The notes below the pieces were generated by a model. That model searched no databases, was not told the DNA's origin, and was given only the letters and a program-made list of their open reading frames with translations. The translations under genes were made by a program, and so were the position numbers. This document shows, one piece after another, positions 22,904 through 34,442 of a DNA stretch of 64,000 nucleotides. The DNA is taken from assembly GCA_963978905.1 (NCBI GenBank), contig OZ022261.1, forward strand, positions 11,223,992 to 11,287,991, in the 5' to 3' direction. Each line of letters opens with the position of its first letter. Within the stretch, counting starts at the first letter, position 1. The stretch comes from Trichostrongylus colubriformis. Lineage: Eukaryota > Nematoda > Chromadorea > Rhabditida > Trichostrongylidae.

Positions 22904-23540
22904 AGTTGTGCAATACAATGTGAGGTGAGGAATCCCGTCGGCAATTATTTCCAATCGGATATTCGGTCTGGCGCATTAATATCCGATCCAGTATACAAAT
23001 CACGGTCATCACACTTATGTCGAATTCAAATAACCATTATTAGAAATGATAGGGACCGTTTTCAGGGATTTGAATTACTTCTGTTCCGTTTTCCATTTAG
23101 TCAAGAGCATGAGCGTTGTTAAGCAGCCTCATTTCAAGAATTGCTATGGGCGAATAAATACTACTGTACCTTGGGTGATCTGTTCATAGAAGACAAAGAC
23201 GATTAATGGAAAGCACAGCGAATTTCCTGTTCTAAGCGATTTACTGTGCATACGTCAAGTACTCGATTTGACACTCATACGTCAACATTGAGCTTTAAAA
23301 AAAAGTCAACAAAACGAATTCAATAGGATTTTTCAAAAGAAAATCAGCAATGTGAGCAGCAAGTGTCAAAGTTTGGCATTCGACTGAAGCCTTCTACCAC
23401 CTTAACGGTGCCACATGTAAGCATCTTATTCTATTATTACCCTTGCAAATCAATCCCTTGTGGCCGATGAATTGTTTACATGTGTTTTTTTAGGCGGATA
23501 ACAACACTGACAAGATGATTCTGACATTTCTGATTTTTGA
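22904..23540. other. Intergenic, nothing recognised
   Basis: No coding or repeat structure could be supported beyond short chance frames. Confidence 0.35.
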
Positions 23541-23995
23541 TAGCAGCTGATTATCGCCGCAGTCCGTGATGCGAGATGAGTTATGGGCAAAAGCTTCGGT
23601 CTCGGAAAGAACTCGAACCCGCACTCCATGCTCCCCGCGCATATGTGCTAATCCATTACACTACCGAGAACCCTTGCATCTCGACTCAGCTTCTAAGTGG
23701 ATACTTACTATAGCCTATAAAAAAATCAAAAATATCGAAATTAATATCTGCTCAAGCTTTCGGCTTACGATTCGATGCCGTTAGTGGCCAACAGGCTCAA
23801 TACGTAATACGTGTGAGTGCCGATAAACTATGCTAAATATAGCATTCTGGAGCTGAGTTAAGGTAAACGGGGTGTCGGTAGTGTAATGGATTAAAACATA
23901 TGCCCGGAAAGCCTGGGCGGGTTCGAGTCCCGTCCGAGATTTAAGTTTTTGCCCTCAACTCAGCATACTTGCAACAACTGATGAAATGAATACTT
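23541..23995. repeat. tRNA-like module pair, head to head (copy set 1)
   Basis: A minus-oriented unit (about 23541-23715) and a plus-oriented unit (about 23755-23990) face each other. Each carries a tRNA-like core: 23601-23672 on minus and 23871-23938 on plus, with a D-arm/A-box-like GTGTAATGGATTA and a T-arm/B-box-like GGGTTCGAGTCCC. Outer edges read TTTTTGCCC...CTCAGCAT and inner edges hold a conserved linker with GGCTCAA-ACGT-ATACGTGTGAGTGC. This pair is more diverged than the set at 27.4-28.2 kb. Confidence 0.7.
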
Positions 23996-24301
23996 TTTGA
24001 AAAGATAGGCCATCTGCTTCCGAAGGACAATTAAAATCAGACAAGAAGAAACTTTGGCCACTCAACGATCTCTGTAACTACACTTACTAATCACAAAGCC
24101 TAGAAAGCGCGAAAGTCAAGCCTACTTCTAAGTCGATAAGTCACCGTTTTCGTATCGCGATTGTGGAGAGAGAAAGCGATCACATAACCCAGTGACCTCA
24201 AGGAATGGTAATCGCATACAATCGAACGTGTTATTGTTAAGCAACGGCGATCGACTCTTTCCGCTTTTGAACATCTACATACCATAGGCATACACTGGCA
24301 A

Positions 24302-27300
24302 ATGAGCATTATCTACGTCATCATTATTTTCTCGCTACCGTACTCGACACATTGTGAGGGTAAGTGAAATCACTATGGCCGATTGCTTACATCCTCTGCG
24401 CCGACCATTATTTGAATTTTGAAAAAAACTGCTCAGTCCACTTATGTGCGACATTTGATCTGTTTTCCAGGTGCTGGGACGGAATCGTACTTTGGAGTGC
24501 CAGTGGGGACGATGAAGCACACCACTCTCGGTATACGTGCAGAGGTGTTCCTTGCCGACGATCATACGATTGTCCTTGACAAGTTTACCCATAAACCACA
24601 TCAATCGGGCTGTAAGTTCATGCTGGTAGAGTTTTCCGACAAACTTTTATGATTTGCATAACTGATCGGTGCCGAACTGTTAGGTTGCCAAGCTTACCTC
24701 ACTAGAACAATTGAAATAGTGAAAAGAAGAGTGGAAAAAAAATTCAAAAACGGATTGACCGCCAAGAACTTCAAGAGTATCTCGCAGTGATTAGGGCAAT
24801 GCTTTGCTTTATTCGAGCCAAATTGCATACAAACGGCGAAGTTGCCATGCGACACGTTGCCCTGCTACTTACGGCTCAAACGCATTCTTACAGCAGTGAT
24901 TATAAGCCGCGTCCTGAAGACTGGATTAGACTCAGAAAATTTCGCGAGGACTATAGTTATCACAGAAAATTATATGCATTTCTTTAGGTACTGCTCTCAT
25001 GATAGGACCATCCAGGCGAGAAGATCTAAGGCGTAAGGTAAGATATTGAGGAATGCTTTCACGATTATGTGCACTTAATTTAAATCTTGTATATGAAAAG
25101 GCTCAAACCAAATGCCGCGACTTACTTGTATTCCAGAAGAAAAACTGGTTTCAGCTTATAACAACCCAGCCATTCCGTCTCTATTCCAGTTTTTTCGTCC
25201 TTACTGTATAAAGGAATCGCTCACGGAAATTTAAGATCATCTGTCACCCACATATTTATATTATGTTGGCTTACTGGAGGCGGCGCGCAAAGTTTTATAT
25301 ACAATAATTCAATTGAGATAAGCTCTCCAAGGTGTCGAACGACGAGTTGGGGCGTCCGAGTGGGTTTGGGCGCCCGAGTGGGTTTGGGCGCTAGGCTGAA
25401 GAGCAAAAGACGACACTCACGTGGTCAGTGACGCAGACTGACAAGCAAATAAACACTAGGCGCGAAAATTCGAACCCTCTGGCAGCTGACGGCTGTTCAG
25501 CTTTTTTGGCGGGAAATGTGGCGGGTATTAGAAGGAATGCTCTTTTTCAGTTCTTCGATTTCTGCTCTGGAATCAAGTAAAATTCTCGGCTCTTTTCGTG
25601 GTGTCCATGAACTTGATCCATTCGCGACCGTGTCGGCCACATATGGCTGACTGCGCACGGTCAGCCGCAAGCTAGCTACCACTTTTCAAAAACGGGTACG
25701 GTCTCTAATGGGTTATGGGAGAGTTGTTCACAACTTGGAGTTTCAACGTAAAAGGGCACATGGGGGTATCTCTGTTCGGAGTGTTCAAATGAAAGTGTAT
25801 ATTCAAAAGCTGACAATTTCTGTAATAGAGACAGTTATGTGAAATTCTGTCACCCATTAATTTTCTTACACGCAACCAATACTGGGTCCGTGGAGTGGGT
25901 GGAGTCCATTGGGGGGGGGGGGTGGAGTCATTGGGTGGAGTCCGTGAGTTGGGGGGAGGAGCGAGTTCGAAAGCTCTGAGTTTTGTTGTCGTTGACACTG
26001 CCTCCAGCTTCATCAGTGATAATGTGGCTATTGGCTATGAGGTGAAAAGGGAGACCTTCGCTGTTACTGCTGTATATGAATATACCTATATCTTTACATT
26101 TCAGATAGGCGACGGTATTCTGCTGCCCTACACACAGCCAAATTTTTCTTGGGAAGATGTGCGAAGGTTCAAAAGAAGTACAAAAAGAGGGTTGGTAGCG
26201 ATTTTCTTCGGAATTCCTGGTACTATATGATCTTTGGATTTCCAGATTGAAACTAGTCAAGGAAACAGAACAGATCAAAAGTAAGTTTTCTTTAAAGATT
26301 TTGTCGAAAAACCTCTTTTTACAATTTTTGTATTAAAGTTGTAGTGTAAATGTGTGCCCTTGTTTATACAATCATATTGAAGCGATTTCGAACCGTCTCT
26401 TGAAGTATGGGCCAAAGAAGAGTACACCATCACCTCCAGAAACCACATATGCAAGTACAGAACCGTGAGTCTAACAACGTATAGAATGCTTAGAGGCGTG
26501 TGTCATCAGGACAGAAAATTCGCGTTGCGGCGTCTGGCGTACGACGCGATGGCGCAAGCTAGGCGCGCCGCATCAAATGGGTTCTGAAGCGATGACGGTG
26601 CTCTACGGCTTATTCCAGGCGCAATCGCATCAGGACTCAACCCGCACGGCCTATTACCTCGTACGATATCGTCGCGCGCGCCAAACGCAGCCACACGAAT
26701 TTTCTGTCTTAGTGGCACACACTCCCATACAGCACGGTGCCGGCAGGGCGTGGCTGCGTCGTCTCTGCGTCTCCGCCCGTGCCACTCTGCCTAGCTGCTT
26801 GTTACGGCAGCTACGCCCTGCCGTGTGCTGCAGTCGGAACCACCGAAGAGTGTGAATGCGGCCTGCAAATGCTGAGTTATAATTTGTGATCCACGGGATG
26901 ACAGATCACGTGGTATTACCTCAGCCCTCTCGCAAAGTCGCAAGTTTCGTCTTGCGCACTTTCACTCAAGAGTGCTGTTCCCTTGGGTGTATATCGTTAG
27001 GACAGAAACGTCGCGTGGCCGTGTTCGGCACGCGACGGGATGGTGCGAGCTATGCGCGCCGTATTGGATGGGTCTTGAAGCGATGACAATGCTCTACGCC
27101 TCATTCTATGCGTAATCGCTTCAGGACTCAACTAATACAGCGCGCATAGCTCGCACCATCTCACCGCATGCCGAACACGGTCACGCGACGTTTCTGTCCC
27201 AACGATATACACCCCTGCTCCTAATATTCATTCGAATTGCAAGAGGACTGCAAGCGATCGCTAGGTATAACTTAAGCCTAGAGGAGAAGAAAGTTCAGAT

Positions 27301-30300
27301 AGGTGCAACAAAGTCGTAAAAGAGTTTTGCATTACTTTCGAGTGGTTTACGTAAAATGATGACTTCCACTACGAAGAGCTCTTCTACGATTTATAGTGCA
27401 TATGAAACCCCATCAAACAATCCTCCTTTTTGATACTTTTAATTTTTGATAACTGCTGTTTATCGCCGCAGCTCGCGATGCGAAAGTTACTACAAGGATG
27501 CTGAGTTATGGGCAAAAGCTTCGGTGGCGGACGGGACTCGAACCCGCACTTCATCCTTTCCGGGGATATGTGCTAATCCATTACACTACCGACACCACCT
27601 TCACCTTAACTCAGCTTTCTGAATGGTATATTTACCATAGCTTATCAGCACTCACACGTATAACGTGTTGAGCAGGTTGGCCAATATCGGCATCGAACCG
27701 TGAAGCTGAAAGCTTTAGTAATGATTTTGATACTTTTAATTTTTGATAACTGCTGTTTATCGCCGCAGCTCGCGATGCGAAAGTTACTACAAGGATGCTG
27801 AGTTATGGGCAAAAGCTTCGGTGGCGGACGGGACTCGAACCCGCACTTCATCCTTTCCGGGGATATGTGCTAATCCATTACACTACCGACACCACCTTCA
27901 CCTTAACTCGGCTTTCTGAATGGTATATTTTCTATTTCTTACTAAAGCTTTCAGCTTCACGGTTCGATGCCGATATTGGCCAACCGGCTCAACACGTTAT
28001 ACGTGTGAGTGCTGATAAGCTATGGTAAATATACCATTCAGAAAGCTGAGTTAAGGTGAAGGTGGTGTCGGTAGTGTAATGGATTAGCACATATCCCCGG
28101 AAAGGATGAAGTGCGGGTTCGAGTCCCGTCCGCCACCGAAGCTTTTGCCCATAACTCAGCATCCTTGTAGTAATCCTCCTTTTATTATTAAGATTTATGG
28201 TGCTTTTGCTGTTCCATTGACTAGAGTAAGCCATTCCCAGAAACGTTAAGGACGGAAACTTTTACGCCGAACATTGAAGTCGGATTGTCAGAAAAGGTAG
28301 AATCGGTTGAGAACGAAGAACAAACAGAGCAACCGGAAAGAATCGTGAAACAAACCCTTCTACCGCTTCTGGTAAGGATCCTTTCTCGTTTGATAGACTA
28401 CACAAGCAGTGTTCACTATCGAGGTTGTCCAGGACGGGGAAACACATCGAAGGACGACAAAGAGTACTACTGAAAGGAGCACAGCGAGCAGCACCTTTCC
28501 TACGCTGATTACGGGTGAGCTGAATGTGATGTGAGTCAAGCGTTGATAACTGTATCACGTTTTTTTTTTTCAGAACCCTTCACAACTCTCACTGATCGTC
28601 TTTCAGACGACTTCACATCTCCAGCTGGATCAACTGAAGCGTCTATGATTGTTTCTGAGGCTTCTGAGCAAGTAAAGTTTATTTTTTATTTGAAGCAGAG
28701 CCGATAGACATCGGTTCCAGAATCAGATGGGCATCTTCATCGCCGCCTCTAACACTGACTTCTAGATTTTACTCAGGAAAATCGCAACTCCCTGGCATTT
28801 ATATTTTTCATTACTACGCTTGAAATTACAGTATCCTTCCACTGATACATCCACGTTCCACTATGCTGTTTAGCAAGCAAAATTGCAGTAATTGATACTA
28901 CTGCAACGTACTAAACTAGTGGTGATGATGCCCCTTTACTCATCCAGTCCCCTATCCATTGATTTATTTATTTATTGATTTATTTTTATTTATTTATTTA
29001 TTTATTTACTTATTTATTTATTTATTTATTTATTACGTTCAGTAATACTTATTTACATTCGAGTAAGTGCTACATTGCTGAAGGAGGAGATACATGTGAA
29101 TGGGGTACACTGTGACAGGAAACAGAAAAAAACACTTACGAAAAGAAAGATCAGGGGTCACGTTGTGGACATCTGGCCATTGTTCTGGATACAAGTAAGG
29201 GAAAAATAATTGTTAACGAGCTTGTTCGGTTGAACTATTTCCTATCGGCTTGATGTTTCGATCGTTCGTTTTCCTCAGAGAACAGATCTTTCATTGTGCT
29301 CCATGATGACATCACCATTGGTCCTCCGTTTTGTGGTTTCAATGGTTAGTAGAGCCTTCAGCTGATGGATGGCTTAGATGGCTACATATGCAATCCGTGA
29401 AAAGCCTCGTCTGAAGAATTCCTTCAGAGGTGCTAGGTAAGAAAGGGAAATGATGGATCGGCAGATATCTCTGTGACGTCCTCTTCGAAGATGAATGCTC
29501 GTCATTTCCTTGAAACCTCGTTCGAAGGTACTATCGATGCCATCTGCTTGCCCTTTAGCCTGTGAGTGGAATGGTGATGTGATGTGCTTGATGCTACTTT
29601 TGTAGCAAAGGGAGAGAAAGGAATCGTCAACGGAAATCCGAGTTCTTTCGTTTACCCAAATATCTATATTGTATCTGCTTACCAACGGTCACGTTCGAAA
29701 TTTCCTGCGAAAAAAAGAACCCGCTGAAATAGAGCTACTCAAAAGTGATGTCCGGGGTGGGGCGACCGGGCGGGCACGGGTGTATGTCGTTTGGCGCGGC
29801 CCTTGCAGCTAATTTGCCAATGGGGCGCATGGGCCGTCTGGACTCTCCCAGATTTACCTAAGCCTTTTTAGGGGAGGAGCTTTGGCAGTGCCCCATTGGC
29901 AAATTAGCTCCAAGGGGCCGCGCCAAACGACCGTCTCCCGGCGGGCACGGTTACGAGAGCTTTAGAGGCAAAGAGGCGACGATTACGTAGTCAGGGACGC
30001 AGAATGGGAAACAAATCAGCAGTGGGTGCAAAATTTCGACTGCTCTCTACTCGCTGACGGCTGCGCAAATGTTGCTTGGCGGGAATTTAAGCGAGTTGCT
30101 CCTCTTCCAGCTTTTCGACTTATACTTTGGATTAAGAGAAATTTCTGCTTCTTTTCATGTTTAAATTCATGGACTATTTTCGAGGAGAATGAGAATCATG
30201 TGATTTCCATGGATCGCTCTTTAAATAGCTTGGCCCACCGCTTAGTACAAGGTGGTAAAATCCACCAAAACAATCGGTTGTGAGGCAGAGCAGCGGAGTG

Positions 30301-33300
30301 GCTACTATCGCTACACCTCTATGAGGAAGGTGAGAGTGGAGTTGACAAGTGGCATCACTCCTGAACTTCTTATTCGATAATAATAACCCGGATCGCTTCC
30401 GGATTAACCAAGCCCTTCGTCTTCCCGGGGTCGGCTACCTTGTGCCGACTTCGTCCGAGATAGTGAAACGCTGACATGTGAATCTACAAATCCCCATAAT
30501 TTATGGTTGGCCAGCCTGCATCAAGTGTCAATGCCAATGCTAAAAAATACATTGCATGATCAACTCAGGAAGCTATATCTAGCATATTTAGCTTAACTTA
30601 TCATTTTTATAGTAATTAGTGCCATTTGTAAATTTAAATTGACTTGACTTTCAAATGGCATTCTCTCTGTTGGGTATGATTTGAATGAGTAAGGGAATAG
30701 ATTACGTTGATTGGCAGTGCTCACACTAGTGAAATTGGTATCACTGTACAACAGAGTGTTTCAGGAATGGCAAACCCTAAATCACAAATTGGGCGACGAT
30801 CTTGGAAAGGATATCATCGAAATAGCGAGTCCGACAGGTGCGCTACTCAAAATCAGCGCACTACGAAGCGAAATCAATGCATTTTTTATCTATTTATTGG
30901 GATAAGCCGATACTCGAAATTCAATCACCTAATTTTCTTGTGGACTAGTCCTTCTTTCAATCGTGGAAGCCATAGTTGTACAAGAACCAACTCTGGCAGA
31001 CTGTTCGAAAGAGCTGATCCATTCACGACTGATTAGCTCTTTTCACGCGAAGTAGAAGCAGTTTTGACTAAGTGTGGAATACCGCAGTAATTTAGCACTA
31101 GAAGAAGAGCTGGATAAAACGGTCAAGAATACAAGAAATAGTACCCCTCCTCTCACTCTCTCCCTTTCACCCCCTGTGCATCACTAGGAGGAGTAGATGC
31201 GATGGCGAGGGGTCAGCCAGCCGCTAACACTGCGCCCCCCCCCCCCCCCCTCCCCGCGCAGGAGTTCAACCATTGAAGCGCTGCTGCTCGAAGAAAAGTT
31301 CCTTAATGAGGAGACCTCATGAATACCAAAAACGAGTTGTTTATGCGAGTTTCACCTTCGGACCTAATATAACTAGTGCTGTCTAATGTATCTAATGCTA
31401 CTTTCCTTCACTCTCCCCCTGCGCTCCCGATGGGTGTATATCTTTAGGACAGAAACGTCGCGTGGCCGTGTTCGGCACGCGACGGGATGGTGCGAGCTAT
31501 GCGGGCCGTATTGGATGGGTCTTGAAGCGATGACAGTGCTCTACGCCTCATTCTATGCGTAATCGCTTCAGGACTCAACTAATACGGCGCGCATAGCTCG
31601 CCCCATCCCATCGCGTGCCGAACACGGCCACGCGACGTTTCTGTCCTAACGATATACACCCCGCTCCCGATATGGGAGCATGTGTGGGTGCTATATGAGG
31701 AAGACATGTGTGGTTCAACACTCAGTAGATGTATCTGCCTTTTGAGGATGCATTTTTAATATGGCTATTTCATGTGGGTTTTTAATTATAGGTAAGGCCG
31801 GAATATCATGATCACTGCCAACTCAACTCAAAAAGTAGTGGGCTTCATATTTTTAGAATGACTCGATCTGCAACCGCTTGCATATCTAATAAAAAGTCAA
31901 AAAGTGTTCGTAGCTAAACTGAGATTCAATACATATCATTCCTGATGTCTGTTCCACCATTGTAGATATAATTAAATCTACAACGCATTGAAATACTTTT
32001 AAAAATTTGATTTAGCTCGTTGGGATCCCTCCTTCTCTCTTCCGCCGGCTACAGATGAGCAAGTCGCTTTTCTTCTCACGAACGGTGGCCGTTTATCGGA
32101 TTACAAGTGGATTGGACTCTACGATCATTGTGACAAGGTAATGAACCCATGCAGTTTTCTCCGAGATAGGCTGCGATAGAAGTGTAGTGGCAAGGGTCGC
32201 AGCAAACCTGCGAAGCAGCATACCGAATGATCGGCTGTGAAGAGTGCTCCCTCGACCATCTTAAAGACACCGTGAGGCGTAAATTTGGCAGATTGTGGAA
32301 TATTAAAGTAGGGGTGCGCTGCAGTGCAACACGAGAGAAAGAACGATAAAAAGGCAGAGGCTTCAAAAAGAAGGAACCCGAAAACCCCTTTCTGTTGCCT
32401 CTCCGGATCGCTAGTGTGGGAGGAGGAGGAGGAGGAGGAGGAGGAGGGGGGGGGGGGATGGACCACGAGCGGTGAGGCTAAATCAGCCGGCGGCGAACGT
32501 TGTTTCACTTCACCGGCAACTCGTTCGACTTATGCACCGCAGAAGTGCAAGCTATGCTGCTGATCATGATAAGATCCCGCTTTTTCAATGCAGTTTCGCT
32601 GCACATCACCTCTTCTGAAGTGGGAGGTTTTAAAAAAAGTCGTATTCACAGTTCTCGCTTTCTCCTTACTCCTCCCGGTGCCTTTAACTTCTGGATCCTA
32701 GATTTCTGATGGATGAAGCGCTGCTTTTTTTCTCCGCAGATTTAGCGCCCTCCATTTCTTCTGCAAAGGTTCCCGATATTTTCAGAAATCGATACCACTA
32801 GTGTGGTTGTCGGACGTGGATCCACCGAGGGAGGAAGAAATCGGTCCCATGATTGCCTTGGAGCATAATATTTCCAGTGGTGAAGTACGAATATTGAACT
32901 GCAATACAATCTTGGTACCATCTCTGTTTTATGAACCCGATCGAGGGCGCCCAAGTAGGTTGCCATAGTCTGTTGATCGAAAGTCTGAGCTCCGTCATCA
33001 TTTGCAGATACACTGCAGTATTAGACAAATTTGCGATGGTTCGTTTCAGACACATTCTTTTTCGTCGGTGTTGGTAATGTGACAGACAATGCTCAACAGA
33101 CAAAGGCTCGAGCAATTGGATACGAGCTGTCGGTTTCTGAATTCGCTTCTTCCCTTCTTTCATTCACAAGTATAGAAATGAGTTTTAGTGATGATCCTAT
33201 CGAACAACATTATGGCGATGATGTTATGGTCCGTCTTCCACGCGGTGTTCGCAGTTTCGACGTTGACTTTCTGACCATATATAATGAGGACGTTAAGAAA

Positions 33301-33360
33301 ACGTATGGATATGTGATTCTGCCAAGCTTACTTGTTCCACCATGTGCTGACGACTTATGA
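24302..33360 (+). CDS. Secreted DM13-domain (Skeletor-type) protein, about 12 exons
   Basis: DM13 domains occur in extracellular and nuclear-matrix Skeletor-type proteins; function here is unknown. Exons: 24302-24359 (signal peptide MSIIYVIIIFSLPYSTHC), 24471-24611 (DM13 start, YFGVPVGTMKH..GIRAEVFLADDHTIVLDKF), 24988-25037, 26105-26190 (IGDGILLPYTQP), 26246-26280, 26383-26464 (PSPPETTYASTEP), 28251-28371 and 28574-28671 (acidic, Ser/Thr/Glu-rich), 30765-30837, 32016-32137 (end of a DM13 unit, GRLSDYKWIGLYDHCDK), 32786-32954 (HNISSGEVRILNCNTILVP) and 33050-33360 (NTFFFVGVGN, then DDVMVRLPRGVRSFDVDFL, YGYVILPSLLVPPCADDL, stop). All joins agree in phase except 28371 to 28574, where a small exon or another donor is missing. 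A 60-bp intron 33129-33188 inside the last exon is possible. Predicted about 450 aa. AATAAA follows at 33380-33385. Confidence 0.75.
25211..25640. mobile_element. MITE family M1b, copy 1 (one clear end)
   Basis: It starts with AAAGGAATCGCTCACGGAAA and carries a module (about 25400-25625) that also appears at 29960-30180 and 34577-34800: CACGTGGTCAGTGACGCAG, GCGCGAAA-TTCGAAC, CTGACGGC, GGCGGGAA-T, CTTCGATTTCTGC. The opposite terminus is not clear. It lies in an intron of the DM13 gene. Confidence 0.6.
26497..26717. mobile_element. Diverged palindromic MITE, family M2
   Basis: A long imperfect inverted repeat running from ATCAGGACAGAAAATTCGCG to CACACGAATTTTCTGTCTTA with a short centre near 26608. 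It has the same layout and centre wording (TGAAGCGATGAC-GTGCTCTACG) as the two better-preserved 230-bp copies at 26985-27214 and 31432-31661. Confidence 0.7.
26985..27214. mobile_element. Palindromic 230-bp MITE, family M2, copy 1
   Basis: Ends GGGTGTATATCGTTAGGACA and its near reverse complement at the right; arms of about 100 bp around a short centre. No coding capacity. The interior contains the nested palindrome CGTGTTCGGCACGCGA. It lies in the DM13 gene intron, next to the diverged copy at 26497-26717 and a GC-rich block at 26735-26850. Confidence 0.85.
27431..28175. repeat. tRNA-like modules: tandem pair plus inverted partner (copy set 2)
   Basis: Three units. Unit A is minus (about 27431-27715), unit B is minus and truncated (about 27728-27934), unit C is plus (about 27935-28172). 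A and B are direct duplicates offset by 297 bp and near-identical for about 205 bp; B and C form a large inverted repeat. The tRNA-like cores lie at 27522-27597 (-), 27819-27894 (-) and 28064-28137 (+). Each folds on paper as a cloverleaf with a GTGTCGG/CCGCCAC acceptor (one mismatch), a GTGT/GCAC D stem, a TATCC/GGATG anticodon stem with loop CCGGAAA, and a GCGGG/CCCGT T stem. Loop position 33 is C rather than U and there is no long variable arm, so a functional Ser(GGA) tRNA is unlikely. The set resembles a tRNA-derived SINE. Confidence 0.75.
28930..29040. repeat. (TTTA)n simple repeat
   Basis: About 70 bp of TTTA/TTTAT repeats (28964-29035) lie in a DM13 gene intron. The flanking stretch 28672-29616 shows no exon or other element that I can support. 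Confidence 0.85.
29617..30210. mobile_element. MITE family M1b, copy 2, with nested palindrome
   Basis: It begins AAAGGAATCGTCAACGGAAA and shares with 25211-25640 the module AC-TAGTCAGGGACGCAG ... CTGACGGCTGC ... GGCGGGAA-T. Nested inside is a separate inverted repeat of about 40 bp per arm: 29787-29826 (TCGTTTGGCGCGGCCCTTGC start) against 29890-29930, around a 63-bp centre. The insert is about 145 bp and interrupts the MITE. Confidence 0.68.
31140..31330 (-). repeat. Dispersed repeat, family R3 (copy E, partial)
   Basis: Shares CCCCTC-TCTCACTC-CTCC-TTTC, GTGCATCACTAG and TGGCGAGGGG blocks with copy D at 4020-4290. It contains a poly-C tract of 18 (31237-31254). It lies in the DM13 gene intron. 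Confidence 0.5.
31432..31661. mobile_element. Palindromic 230-bp MITE, family M2, copy 2, with 10-bp target duplication
   Basis: Ends GGGTGTATATCTTTAGGACA and its reverse complement. It is nearly identical to the 26985-27214 copy along its full length. It is flanked on both sides by CGCTCCCGAT (31422-31431 and 31662-31671), an apparent 10-bp target-site duplication. Arms of about 100 bp plus a 9-11 bp duplication are the hallmark of Mutator-like elements, so a MULE-type origin is inferred. Confidence 0.85.
32270..32700 (-). repeat. Dispersed repeat, family R3 (copy C)
   Basis: Read on the minus strand, it follows copy B at 61920-62300: a GTGAATACGACTTTTTTT block, CACTTCAGAAGAGGTGATGTG, GCGAAACTGCATT, GATCTTATCATGA, GAACGTT-GCC-CCGGC and TTTCTCTCG near the far end. 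A (GGA)n run followed by poly-G (32420-32456) lies inside. It is in an intron of the DM13 gene. Confidence 0.65.
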
Positions 33361-34442
33361 GTTGATACCTCACCACAGCAATAAATATTTAATATTACCT
33401 AAGGTTGTGAGAACTTCATATTTGTGAGTTACAAGTTGGCTCGGTTAACGGAACAGACAAAGTTCATTCGGTTGTAATAAAAGTCTCTGTGCTTTCACGA
33501 CTATGAGAGCTGGTGCGTGATGGGAGATGCTGACCTCTGACTTTCATAGTCCTTTCTCAGAATGGGAGTGTCACGACTCTGCAGTCATGATCACGAGGAA
33601 GCGGCTAGGTGCTTCTGGTGTCTACATTTCATGATGCCAGTACACACAATAAGCGTTCAATAGTCAAGGAGATGCCTTTGTAGCCATCTGAGTCAAAGTT
33701 TGCACCGCCCATAGCTGAAGGTACAAATACCGCACCCGCACTCGGGGGAGCAGCGAAGCAGTGCACCACTTGTTACTAACTTCTCTCTTCTCTTCAGACT
33801 CTTCTGTCCAACAAGCGGCCTTGCCACCCAAGACAAGAGAAAAGCACGCCGGTGGACCTGCCACCTGTCCACAACCTACAAACCTACACGACACCGAAAA
33901 ACATCCATAAGTTGATGCGTGCTGCATGTTGCTAAGCTATTATAAAGTAGTTAACTCGTTTGTGTATCATGCTATGTAATGAAGAGCTTAAACTATGAGC
34001 ATTACGAGGAACTACCACTGAATCAAAACAGGGCGTGCTTATTACGGCAAGAATATTAGTCAAAATAGGGCAAAGGGCGCGGTTGTCACTTCAGAACCCG
34101 TATGTAGAACACCATTTGCGAAGCTCTCTCCTATCGGATACACACCCTTGAGAGGACGGTGATCTGACGGATTACCTACATACGGCACACACCACTGTGG
34201 ACGTTAGCACGTGAGCGTCGACGATACTTTGCCGATCGAGGCTGACTGTCCGAGGTTTTCGAAATCTTCTAGACCGTGCTCACTCCCTAAGTTAAATACT
34301 TTCACCACACTTCCTCGTGCAGCACATGAATATTTTCAGGAAAAAGAGCATGCTGAAGGTTTACAGAACATTGTATTATCTGGGCTTCAATATGGACTTC
34401 ATAACGACGTAATCGGGAGCAGACTTCACAGGATGGACTCGT
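33361..34442. other. Intergenic after the DM13 gene
   Basis: Apart from the AATAAA at 33380-33385, nothing is recognised. Confidence 0.4.

Noticed and set aside
28064..28137. A functional tRNA-Ser(GGA) gene
   Set aside because: A cloverleaf can be drawn, but loop position 33 is C not U, the long variable arm of tRNA-Ser is missing and the acceptor has a mismatch. It occurs as part of a repeated module, so a SINE or tRNA pseudogene is more likely.
27431..28175. A CRISPR-like or satellite array
   Set aside because: Only three units, in mixed orientation, with no regular spacers; it is better explained as tRNA-like repeat modules.
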